45,728 nucleotides of DNA, taken from NCBI RefSeq assembly GCF_010634855.1, contig NZ_MWLQ01000013.1, positions 1-45,728 of the forward strand. The letters run 5' to 3'. This document shows positions 24,654 to 33,300 of the stretch, in pieces (the stretch's first letter is position 1; each line of letters begins with the position of its first letter). The position numbers were made by a program, and so were the translations under genes. Under the pieces are notes generated by a model. That model made no database searches and had not been told where the DNA came from. It saw only the letters and a program-made list of their open reading frames with translations. This stretch comes from Microbacterium sp. B35-30 (GTDB taxonomy: Bacteria > Actinomycetota > Actinomycetes > Actinomycetales > Microbacteriaceae).

Positions 24654-24774
24654 GGGCGTTTCGTCTCGGTCGCTGGCGCTCCCTCGCTCAACGACCGGGA
24701 GGTGGGGTGGTGGTGCTCCCTCGCTCAACGACCGGGAGGTGGGGTGGTGGTGCTCCCTCGCTCAACGACCGGGG
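24654..24774. repeat. REP-like element with 37-bp tandem amplification
   Basis: A reverse-orientation copy starts with GGGGCGTTTCGTCTCG at 24654. Its distal half (GCTCCCTCGCTCAACGACCGG plus GAGGTGGGGTGGTGGT) is then repeated with an exact 37-bp period at 24678, 24715 and 24752 (the last partial). It lies downstream of the potC stop and just upstream of the amidohydrolase promoter region. Confidence 0.9.
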
Positions 24775-24818
24775 AACTCCCGGCGGGCGGGGAACTCGCC
24801 TCCTCGGGATGAAACGGG

Positions 24819-25751
24819 TCAGCCGCCGGTCATCGTGCGGGCGATCTGCGTCGCCGAGTCACCGGCGCGCTTGAGCACGAGCGCCACCAGGGCGAGGGCG
24901 ACGAGCGTCAGCAGCAGCATGATGGTCGACACTGCGGCGATCTCGGGGCGGAGGCCCGAGCGCAGCGCGCTCAGCACGTACACCGGCCACGGCGTCGTGC
25001 CCGACACCTGCACGAACGCCGCGACGATCGTGTTGTCGAGGCTCAGCGTGAACGCCAGCAGGAAGCCGGCGAGCACCGCCGGCATCGCCAGCGCGAGCGT
25101 GATGCGGCGGAACGTGGCGAACGGCTTCGCGTACAGGTCGGCGGATGCCTCTTCGAGGTTCATGTCCTGACCCACCAGACGGGCGCGCACGATGTAAGAC
25201 ACCACGGCGGTGGCGAACAGCGAAGAGCCCACCGACAGGCGCACGATGCCGTCGTTGAAGAGCGAGATGCCCAGATCCTGGCCGAGGAACACCATCCAGG
25301 GGAGCAGCGCCACGGCGTCGACGATCTCGGGTGTCACCGACACCAGCAGCAGCAGCCCCAGGAACCACCACACCCACTTGCCCGGGTGGCGGGCCATCGC
25401 GATGCCGGCGAGGGTGCCGAGCACGGTCGCGATGACGGCGGCGATGAGCGCCGTGATGAGCGACACCCGCACCGCACTCTGGATGGCCGGCTTCGCGAGG
25501 ATCGTGCCGAAGGCGTCGAATCCGAAGCCGTCCCACGACACCAGCAGGCGTCCGGTGTTGAAGGAGTAGATCACGATCACGATGATCGGCAGGAAGAGGA
25601 AGAGCATCACGGCGATGCCCCACACGGTGAAGGCGACATCCGACCACGACTTCCGTGCGCGTCGGCGCGGCGCGGAGGGCCGAACGGCCGCGCGAGCCCG
25701 GGACTGCAGAATCGTCTCGGTGTCGGTCTGGACATCCGTAGAGAGCGTCAC
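24819..25751 (-). CDS. potC: Polyamine ABC transporter permease, PotC-like
   Basis: A 310-aa inner-membrane subunit with a charged N-terminal tail of about 35 residues and six hydrophobic helices. The cytoplasmic EAA loop that docks on the ATPase reads NLEEASADLYAKPFATFRRITLALAMPAVLAG (about 205-236). LLAFTLSLDNTIVAAFVQ is typical of the PotC subfamily. The GTG start overlaps the potB stop by four bases (GTGA). It forms the membrane channel with PotB for spermidine/putrescine-type substrates. Confidence 0.92.
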   Translation of the reverse strand: MTLSTDVQTDTETILQSRARAAVRPSAPRRRARKSWSDVAFTVWGIAVMLFLFLPIIVIVIYSFNTGRLLVSWDGFGFDAFGTILAKPAIQSAVRVSLITALIAAVIATVLGTLAGIAMARHPGKWVWWFLGLLLLVSVTPEIVDAVALLPWMVFLGQDLGISLFNDGIVRLSVGSSLFATAVVSYIVRARLVGQDMNLEEASADLYAKPFATFRRITLALAMPAVLAGFLLAFTLSLDNTIVAAFVQVSGTTPWPVYVLSALRSGLRPEIAAVSTIMLLLTLVALALVALVLKRAGDSATQIARTMTGG

Positions 25752-26689
25752 GTCGTCACCTCCAGAGCGGCCGCGGGCGCGGCATCCGTCTTCGCCGTCT
25801 CGGCCACCGGCCCCAGCACCAGCCGGCTGCGCGAGCGGAACGGCAGCGCGACGAGCCAGATGATCACCGCGGCCACGCCGATCGTCAGCATGATCACGAG
25901 CATGAGCAGCACCGCCATCGCCGAGCCGAGCGCCCAGTTCTGGGCGGTCTGGAACTGGCTCGCGACGAGCTGGCCGACCATGTTGCCCTTCGCGCCGCCG
26001 AGCACGGTCGCGGTGATGTAGTCGCCCATCAGGGGGATGAACACCAGCAGCACGCCGGCGATGATGCCCGGCTGCGACAGCGGCAGCGTGACGCGCAGGA
26101 ACGTGGCGGGCTTGCCGGCGCCGAGATCCTTCGACGCCTCGCGCAGGGCCGGGCCGACGCGGTCGAACGCGACGAACAGCGGCAGGATCATCAGTGGCAG
26201 GTAGTTGTAGACGACGCCGATGATGACCGCGGTGCGGGTGTACAGCAGATCGAGCGGACCGTCGAGCACGCCGATGCCCTGCAGCAGCGATGACAGCCAG
26301 CCCTCGGGCGCGAGGATCACCTGCCAGCCGATCGTGCGTACCAGGAAGTTCGTCCAGAACGGCACCAGCACCAGGGCGATGAGGATGCCGCGGCGCTCCG
26401 GTTTGACCTTGAACGCCATCCAGTACGCGACCGGCGCCCCGATCAGGAAGCAGAGCACGGTGCCGATCACACCGACCCACAGGGTGTTCTGGAACGTCGC
26501 GAAGAACGTCGGCGAGAAGGCCTCGACGTATCGGTCGAAAGACAGGATGTCGTTGGCGTGACTGCCGAAGACCCCGGGCTTGTAGCCGAAGCTGAACCAC
26601 ACCACCATCGCCACCGGAGCGACGAAGAAGAGCAGGAGCCATGCCCACGCCGGAACGGCGAGCGCGGCTCCTGCGGCACGACTACGCAC
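25748..26689 (-). CDS. potB: Polyamine ABC transporter permease, PotB-like
   Basis: A 313-aa permease with six hydrophobic helices. The EAA loop is ALREASKDLGAGKPATFLRVTLPLSQPGIIAG (about 182-213). ALVLVPFWTNFLVRTIGWQVIL and MGDYITATVLGG are hallmarks of PotB/PotH-type subunits. GTG 26689 overlaps the 3' end of potD by 8 bp, so potD, potB and potC are translationally linked. Confidence 0.92.
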   Translation of the reverse strand: MRSRAAGAALAVPAWAWLLLFFVAPVAMVVWFSFGYKPGVFGSHANDILSFDRYVEAFSPTFFATFQNTLWVGVIGTVLCFLIGAPVAYWMAFKVKPERRGILIALVLVPFWTNFLVRTIGWQVILAPEGWLSSLLQGIGVLDGPLDLLYTRTAVIIGVVYNYLPLMILPLFVAFDRVGPALREASKDLGAGKPATFLRVTLPLSQPGIIAGVLLVFIPLMGDYITATVLGGAKGNMVGQLVASQFQTAQNWALGSAMAVLLMLVIMLTIGVAAVIIWLVALPFRSRSRLVLGPVAETAKTDAAPAAALEVTT

Positions 26690-27866
26690 CGGCGGCAGCC
26701 TTCACCTCGTTGTAGATCGAGACGCGGGTGGTCTGCGAGTCGTTGAGCTCCTGCTCGTGCATCGTCTCGAGCTGCTCGGGTGTGAAGAAGATCATGTCGG
26801 CCAGGTCGAGGCCGCTCTCCTCCGCCGCCGACTCCATGTCCTTGCCGCCCACGTTGTAGCCGATGTAGTCGAGGTTGAGCATGAGATTCTCGGGCGTCAT
26901 CGAGTAGTCGATGAACGCATGTGCCGCCTCGGGGTGCGGCGCTCCCGCGGCGATGGCCCAGTTGTCCATCCACAGCTCGGTCACCGGGCCGGGGAGCACC
27001 CACTGCCAGCGCTCCGGCTCGCTCGACTCCATGAGACCGAGCCGCGCGTCGCCGTTCCACGCCTGCATCAGCACCTGCGTGCCCTGAGGGATCGCGTTGG
27101 TGCCCGGATAGGAGTCGAACGCCGAGATGTGCGGCGCGATCTCCTCGACGAGGAACTTGCGGCACGCCTCGAGCTCGTCGGGGTCCTCGGTGTTCCAGTC
27201 GAGGTCGTTGGCCCAGAAGTAGGCGCCGATGATCCCGGCGGGGTCGTCGGACATCGCCGTCTTGCCGCTCGCCTCGTTCTGGGCGGCGTCGAAGAAGTCG
27301 GCCCACGTGGTGAGCTCGCGCGTGATGACGGTCTTGTCGTAGACGTACCCGGTCGTTCCCCATGCCTTGCAGACCGAGTAGTCGTTGCCCGGGTCCCACG
27401 CGCGGCCGAGGAAGGCCGGGTCCATGTTGGACATGTTGGGCAGAAGCTCCTTGTTGAACTTCGTCAGCAGGCCGTTCTCGATCATCTGCGGGATGAAGAC
27501 GCCGGTCGGCACGACGATGTCGTAGCCGGACGTGCCCTTCGCGGCGACGAGCTTCGCGATGAGCTCCTCGTTCGAGGAGTAGGAGTCGAGCGTGACCTTC
27601 GGACCGAGCTCGGCGGTGAAGCCCTCGACGACGTCCGGCGAGTCGTAGTCGCCCCACGTGTAGACCGAGACGTCTCCCTCGAGGTCCCCGCCGGTCGCTT
27701 GCGGGGCGGGCGCCCCGCTGCCGCCCGGCGCACACGCGGCGAGCACGGTGGCCCCGCCCGCGAGCGCGGCGAAGCTCAGGAAGCGGCGCCGCGAGAGCTC
27801 GCGCACGATCGCGGGTGCGGCAGCCTCGGGGGCGAGGATGCGGAGCGGGGTACGAGGCTGGGTCAT
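26682..27866 (-). CDS. potD: Polyamine-binding lipoprotein, PotD-like (Tat signal)
   Basis: A 394-aa extracytoplasmic solute-binding protein. The N-terminus has a twin-arginine motif (SRRRFLSFAALAGG, 25-38) and a lipobox ending at Cys45 (VLAAC), so it is exported folded by Tat and lipid-anchored. The binding domain starts VSVYTWGDYDSPDVVEGF and includes GYDIVVPTGVFIPQMIENGLL and WDPGNDYSVCKAWGTTGYVYDK, matching PotD/PotF. It captures spermidine or putrescine-like cations for PotABC. The 165-bp gap to potA is G/T-rich and contains GTGCGTCGGGT-like short repeats but no clear site. Confidence 0.93.
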   Translation of the reverse strand: MTQPRTPLRILAPEAAAPAIVRELSRRRFLSFAALAGGATVLAACAPGGSGAPAPQATGGDLEGDVSVYTWGDYDSPDVVEGFTAELGPKVTLDSYSSNEELIAKLVAAKGTSGYDIVVPTGVFIPQMIENGLLTKFNKELLPNMSNMDPAFLGRAWDPGNDYSVCKAWGTTGYVYDKTVITRELTTWADFFDAAQNEASGKTAMSDDPAGIIGAYFWANDLDWNTEDPDELEACRKFLVEEIAPHISAFDSYPGTNAIPQGTQVLMQAWNGDARLGLMESSEPERWQWVLPGPVTELWMDNWAIAAGAPHPEAAHAFIDYSMTPENLMLNLDYIGYNVGGKDMESAAEESGLDLADMIFFTPEQLETMHEQELNDSQTTRVSIYNEVKAAAGA

Positions 27867-28031
27867 CGGGTACTCCAGGTCGGGTCGAGAGCCGGGAAGG
27901 CGGATGCCGCGGCTGCAGGGCGTGCGTCGGGTGCGTCGTGCGTCGGTGCTGTGTGCGTCGGGTCGGGTCGGGCGTGTGGTGCGGATCAGGTGGAGCTGTG
28001 CGGGTGGAGCGTGCGTTTCGGGGAGCGGCAG

Positions 28032-29261
28032 TCAGGCCGTCGGGGGCGCGATGTAGCCGCCCTCCTCGGCGGCCGCGGCGTCGGCGGCGGGGAACAGCAG
28101 CACGTGGTGCGCCGCCCATGTGCAGACCACGGGGTCGCCGACGGAGAGCGCCGGTGCCTCCGGCGTCGGGCGCCGCACGATGAGACTCTGGTCGGGGCCG
28201 AGTCGCACCAGGTACTGCATCGTGTCGCCGAGGTGCGACACCCCGATCAGCTCTCCGCGGGCCGCGTTCGCCTCGGAAAGGCTCGCGCCGGCGCCTGCGC
28301 CCGCCCCCGTGCCTGAGCCCGATCCGGTCCCTGAGCCTGTCGAAGGGTCCATGTCGATCCGGATGAACTCGGGCCGCACGGCGGCCTCGCCGAGGTTCGT
28401 GCTGGTGAGCACGGGAGAGGTGGCACGCACCAGCGCGTAGGGCGAGGTGATCGCCGCGCCGGCTTCGGCGGCGGGGCCGCGGAAGAAGTTCTGCTGGCCG
28501 ACGAACGCCGCGACGTAGGCCGAGGCCGGGCGGGCGTACACGGTGTCGGCATCGGCGAGCTGCTCGATGCGGCCCGCGCGCATGATCGCGATGCGGTCGC
28601 TCATCGACAGGGCCTCGCCCTGGTCGTGCGTCACGAAGACGAATGTGATGCCCAGGCGCGACTGCAGCAGCTTCAGCTCGAGCTGCATCTCTTCGCGCAG
28701 CTGACGGTCGAGGGCTCCGAGCGGCTCGTCGAGGAGCAGCACCGCGGGGCGGTTGACCAGGGCCCGGGCGAGCGCGATGCGCTGCTGCTGACCACCCGAC
28801 AGCTGCGTGGGCTTGCGGTCGCCGAACCGCCGCATCTGCACCATGTCGAGCGCCTGGGTCACGCGCTCGCGCACCTCGGACTTCGGGGTGCGACGCTGCT
28901 GCAGTCCGTACGCGACGTTCTCGGCGACCGACAGATGCGGGAACAGCGCGTAGGCCTGGAAGACCGTGTTGACGTCCCGCTTGTACGGCGGTGCGGCGAG
29001 CACCGAGCGTCCCGAGATGCGGATGTCGCCGGCATCCGGCCGCTCGAAGCCCGCGATCATGCGCAGCGTGGTCGTCTTGCCGCAGCCGGACGGCCCCAGC
29101 AGCGAGATGAACTCGCCCGGCTGGATCGTCAGCGACAGGTCGTCGACGGCGACCTGATCGCCGTAGTACTTCGTGATCCCCGACAGGATGACGGACCCGC
29201 GCGCGGCCTCGCTCTCGGTGGGAACCTGCTCCGCCGCTGCGGTCGCCGTGCCTGTGGACAT
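28032..29261 (-). CDS. potA: Polyamine ABC transporter ATPase, PotA-like, with a Gly/Ser insertion
   Basis: A 409-aa ATPase. Walker A GPSGCGKTT (56-64), signature LSGGQQQR (154-161), Walker B AVLLLDEPLGALD (173-185) and switch histidine THDQGEAL (211-218) are intact. The C-terminal TOBE domain spans about 295-405. Residues about 304-327 are a Gly/Ser/Thr/Ala low-complexity stretch (DPSTGSGTGSGSGTGAGAG) inside the TOBE region, encoded partly by a short palindromic repeat. ATG 29261 has the SD GAGGTG. It energises PotBC and is first in the transport operon. Confidence 0.93.
   Translation of the reverse strand: MSTGTATAAAEQVPTESEAARGSVILSGITKYYGDQVAVDDLSLTIQPGEFISLLGPSGCGKTTTLRMIAGFERPDAGDIRISGRSVLAAPPYKRDVNTVFQAYALFPHLSVAENVAYGLQQRRTPKSEVRERVTQALDMVQMRRFGDRKPTQLSGGQQQRIALARALVNRPAVLLLDEPLGALDRQLREEMQLELKLLQSRLGITFVFVTHDQGEALSMSDRIAIMRAGRIEQLADADTVYARPASAYVAAFVGQQNFFRGPAAEAGAAITSPYALVRATSPVLTSTNLGEAAVRPEFIRIDMDPSTGSGTGSGSGTGAGAGAGASLSEANAARGELIGVSHLGDTMQYLVRLGPDQSLIVRRPTPEAPALSVGDPVVCTWAAHHVLLFPAADAAAAEEGGYIAPPTA
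28326..28350. repeat. Short palindromic repeat CCCTGAGCCTGTCGAAGGG inside potA
   Basis: The imperfect palindrome GGTCCCTGAGCCTGTCG-AAGGGTCC lies in the Gly/Ser-rich insertion of potA. The same core occurs at 30354-30377 at the lhr/nei2 junction. This motif is a dispersed repeat I recognise from actinobacterial genomes. Confidence 0.8.
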
Positions 29262-29404
29262 CGTCACCTCGTGAGGGTCCTTCTGGTCGCTGGCCGCGCA
29301 ACGCTGCACGGCCGTTCGGGTGTGTCACGTATTCAATATCGCGCCCCGGCGCCCCGCAATGCGCCCCGGAGCGAACCAGACGATTCGCGGTGCCGGCGGG
29401 GGGC

Positions 29405-29512
29405 GGCGCGACAGTTCGTCCGGACTTGTGTGACGGCCAGGGAACCGCGATGTTTCAACGATGGACGCGTCGCGTCGGACGGATGCCTCGACCCGGCGCG
29501 ACACTTCGTCCG
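29405..29512. promoter_or_regulatory. Paired direct repeats upstream of the pot operon
   Basis: GGCGCGACAGTTCGTCCG (29405-29422) recurs as GGCGCGACACTTCGTCCG (29495-29512), exactly 90 bp apart with one mismatch. Both lie in the 286-bp region between nei2 and potA that must hold the pot promoter. They could bind a regulator, for example the PucR-type protein encoded nearby. No other gene is seen in this gap. Confidence 0.45.
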
Positions 29513-29547
29513 CCGCGCATCGTGATGAAAGCGTGCTGCAAGCCGCC

Positions 29548-30336
29548 TCAGCGCTGGCAGACCGGGCACCAGAAGACGATCCGCTCGCGGGTGGGATCGG
29601 CGCCCAGGCTTCCGCCCCGGATGAGCGTGCCGCACCGCCGGCACGGCCGGCCCTCGCGGCGGTAGACCCACGTCGAACGCCCGGGGCGCTCGTCGCCGGT
29701 GAACGTGCGGCCCGACCGGTTGCGGTTGGCGCGGATCATCCGGGCTCCGAGATCCACGATGGCCGCGGCATCCGTCTCGTTCGCGGGTGTCGTCGGAAGG
29801 ATGCCGCGGACGAAGAGGATCTCGTTGACGTACTCGTTGCCGAACCCGGCGATGCTGCGCTGGTCCTGGAGGGCGACGTGCACGGCGCGCGGGTCGGCGG
29901 CGAGCCGCAGGGCGGCCTCGACCGGGTCCCACGAATCTGAGAGCGGATCGGGGCCGAGGTAGCCGACCAGGTCGTCCTCGTCGGCGGTCGGCACCACCTT
30001 GATGTCCGCGAGGTCGAAGCCGACCGTCTCCCACTCGGTGCCGTCCGGCGCGGTGGCGCCGATCACGGCGCGGGCGCGGAATCCCGGTGCCCGCCACCGG
30101 TCGCCGCGGCGGTAGACGTGCCATTCGCCCTCCATCTTGAGGTGGGTGTGCAGCGTCCATGATCCGATGCGATGGAGCAGATGCTTGCCGCGCGAGACCA
30201 CGCCGTGCACGACCTCGCCGCGCAGGTCGATCGTGGCCGCCTGCGGGACGCGCAGCTCGAAGCGCGTCACGGTCGCGCCGGCCAGCGCGGCGTCGAGGCG
30301 CCGGGCGGTGCGGAAGACGGTGTCCCCCTCAGGCAC
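29548..30336 (-). CDS. nei2: Fpg/Nei-family DNA glycosylase (Nei2-like endonuclease VIII)
   Basis: A 262-aa base-excision repair enzyme. After initiator removal the N-terminal Pro2-Glu3 (PEGDTVFRTARRLD) supplies the catalytic amine and acid. RGKHLLHRIGSWTLHTHLKMEGEW is the DNA-binding core; AGFGNEYVNEILF is the helix-two-turn-helix. The C-terminal zinc finger is CRRCGTLIRGG ... FWCPVCQR (four Cys). The sequence is closest to actinobacterial Nei2, which removes oxidised pyrimidines. GTG 30336 is fixed by the family requirement for Pro at position 2 and overlaps the lhr stop by 8 bp, so the two are co-translated. Confidence 0.93.
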   Translation of the reverse strand: MPEGDTVFRTARRLDAALAGATVTRFELRVPQAATIDLRGEVVHGVVSRGKHLLHRIGSWTLHTHLKMEGEWHVYRRGDRWRAPGFRARAVIGATAPDGTEWETVGFDLADIKVVPTADEDDLVGYLGPDPLSDSWDPVEAALRLAADPRAVHVALQDQRSIAGFGNEYVNEILFVRGILPTTPANETDAAAIVDLGARMIRANRNRSGRTFTGDERPGRSTWVYRREGRPCRRCGTLIRGGSLGADPTRERIVFWCPVCQR

Positions 30337-33300
30337 GGGCGCCCTCGCGCCCCGGTCCCTGAGCCTGTCGAAGGGCGTCGCCCGCGGTGAGCCGCCGCAG
30401 CGTGAGTCCGCGCGGAGACTCGACGAAACCGGCGTCCCTGAGCGCACGTCCGACGGCAGTGCCGTACACGAACACACCGTTGACCTGCTCGATCGTCAGG
30501 GTGTCGAGCCGTCGCACGCGGGCCGTCGCAGCGAGGTCGCGCGTGGCAGCGGCCAGCACGGCCTCCTCGCCGGTGAAGGCGAGCGCAGACTTGCCGCCGC
30601 GCTCGAGGTACAGCGCGAGAGCACCGTCGACCAGCACGACGAGCGCGCCCGCCTTGCGTCCCGGACGATGACTGACACCTTCGAGCCCCGGCCATGCGAG
30701 CGCGGCGCCGTACGGATTCGCGGGATCGGTGGCGGCGAGCGTGACGGCGCGCAGCGGCGGCGGATCGGACAGCCCGGCGAACTCGCGCAGGCGGTCGACC
30801 GTCGCGGATGCCGCGAACTGCGCCGCACCGAGCTGCTCGATGACGTACCCGCGCCGGCAGTGCCCGGCCTCTTCGAAGCCGGCCAGCACGCGGTACGTCT
30901 GCGCGAATCCGCCCGGCACGCCCTCGGACTGCACCGCGCCGCGCGTCACGACACCGTAGCGGTCGAGCAGCAGGCTCGCCGTCGCGGTCGCCCGCAGGGC
31001 CGCATCCGGCTCGGCGGCCGGCAGCAGCGACCATCGCCCGCCGATCGCGGGGGGACGGGCGGGGACGGATGCCGCGACCGACCGCACTGCGGCGCCCCGG
31101 TACAGGCGCGCCCGAGGGGTGCGCCGGCTCACCCGGTGCGCCTGCGAGCCACCCGAGACGAGCCCGCGGACGGGGGCGAACGTGTCGTTCGTGATCCGCC
31201 CTGCCCAGGTGAGCCGCCACAGCGCGTCGACGACGGACTGCTCGTTGTCGGCCCCCGTGGTCTGGCGCAGTTGCGCGGCGAAGTACGCACCGCCGCCTTC
31301 GAGCGCGGCGAGCAGCTGGGCGTCGAGGGATCCCGGCGCGATCTCGTCGGCATCGTCGGGCAGGGTGAGCGTGAGCGGCACGGTATCCGCCGGATGCAGC
31401 GCGATCCAGCCGTCGCGGCCGGGCAGGCTGCCATGGCCCGACCAGATCACCTCGCCGGTGGCGGTCAGCTCGTCGAGCATCCCCGGCGTGTAGTCGGCGA
31501 CGCGCGCCGGCAGCACGAGCGACTCCCAGGCGCTCGCCGGGATCGGCACGCCGGCGAGCTGCTCGACGACCGCCGCGACGCCGTCGATCCCCTCGAGCGG
31601 CCGGGTGGCGTGCTGCCACACCGGCAGGAACCGGGCGTAGGCGTGCTGCGGCACCGGTTCGACGCTGCCCCGGATCGCGGCGAGCGAGCGCATCCGCAGC
31701 CGGCGCAGCACCTCGGTGTCGCACCACTCCGCCTCGTCGCCGCGTGACTCGGCGCTCGCGGGCGCCGCCTCGGGCAGGAAGAACCCACTGGTGACGCGGC
31801 CCTGGGACTCGAGGCGCTGCAGGGTGTGGCGTGCGACGGCGACGCCGATGCCGAGCCGGTCGGCTGCGGCATCCGCCCGGAAAGGCCCGTGGGTGCGCGC
31901 GTACCGGGCGATCAGGTCGCCGAGCGGGTCGGCGACGGGCTCGAGGAACGCCGTGGGAATGCCGACGGGCAGCGCCACGCCGAGGCCGTCGCGCAGGCGT
32001 CCGGCGTCTTCGATCGCGGCGACCCGGGTCGCCCCGGCGATGGTCACCCGGATCGCGCGACGCGCCGTGACCAGCGCATCGAGCAGAGCGGATGCCTCGC
32101 CCTCTGTCGCGTGCTCGAGGTCGCTCGTGGGCTCGGGGCGTTTCGTCTCGGTCGCTGGCGCTCCCTCGCTCAACGACCGGGAATCAGGTTCGGTCGTCGA
32201 GCGAGCGGAGCGAGACGAAACGCCTCTGACGCCGTCGCCGTCGGCCTCCAGCCGCGCGGCGGCCTCGCTCGCATCGAGGGGGCCGAGCAGGCGCAGCAGG
32301 TCGGCGACGCCCTCGAGCCCGCGCGCGCGACGCTCGGGATCGAGGCGCTGCGCCTCGCGCTCGAACTGCGCGATGATGTCGGGGTCGAGAAGCTCGCGCA
32401 TCTCGACCTTGCCGAGCAGCTCCGACAGCAGCGCCGGATCGACGGACAGGGCGGCAGCCCGTCGCTCGGCCAGCGGCGAATCGCCCTCGTACATGAAGGC
32501 GCCGACGTAGCCGAACAGCAGGTCGCGCGCGAACGGCGAGGGCTGCGCGGGCTCGGTCTCGATGAGGCGGATGCGGCGTTCGCCGATGCCGCGCATGAGG
32601 CGGAGGAGTGCGGGCACGTCGTAGACGTCCTGCAGGACCTCGCGCAGCGTCTCGAGGATGATCGGGAACGTCGGGTACCGGCGGGCGACCTCGAGCAGCT
32701 GCGCCGACCGCTGCCGCTGCTGCCACAGCGGCGTCCGCTTGCCGGGGTTGCGCCGCGGCATGAGCAGCGCGCGCGCCGCGCACTCGCGGAACCGCGAGGC
32801 GAACAGCGCCGAGCCCCCGACCTCCTCGGTCACGATCTGGTCGAGCTCGTCGGGATCGAAGACGAAGAGGTCGGCGCCCGGAGGCTCGGCCGTGGCATCC
32901 GGGATCCGGGCGATGATGCCGTCGTCGCTCGCCACCGCGGAGCCGTCGACCCCCAGCCGCTCGCGGATGCGCGCGTTGACAGCCAGCGCCCACGGCGCGT
33001 GCACCTGCATGCCATACGGGGAGTGGAGGATGACGCGCCAGTCGCCGACCTCGTCGCGCCCGCGCTCGACGGTCAGCTGACGGTCGGTGGGCAGGGTGCC
33101 GGTGGCCTCGCGCTGCTCGGCGAGGTAGGCCAGCAGATTGTCTTGCGCGTACTCGTCCAGCCCGGCGTCGTGCAGGCGGGACTCGGCCTTCTCGGGCTTC
33201 GCCGTCGACACCTCTCGCGAGAACTTTCCGAGCGCTTCGCCGAGCTCGGCGGGGCGGCCGATGCCGTCGCCGTGCCAGAACGGCACCTTGCCGGGCTGCC

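Noticed and set aside
24654..24774. Tandem repeats as a CRISPR array
   Set aside because: The units are contiguous 37-bp tandem copies without distinct spacers, and no cas genes are present.
27867..28031. G/T-rich short repeats between potA and potD as a regulatory array
   Set aside because: The GTGCGTCGGGT-like units are irregular and no palindrome, start or promoter motif could be supported.
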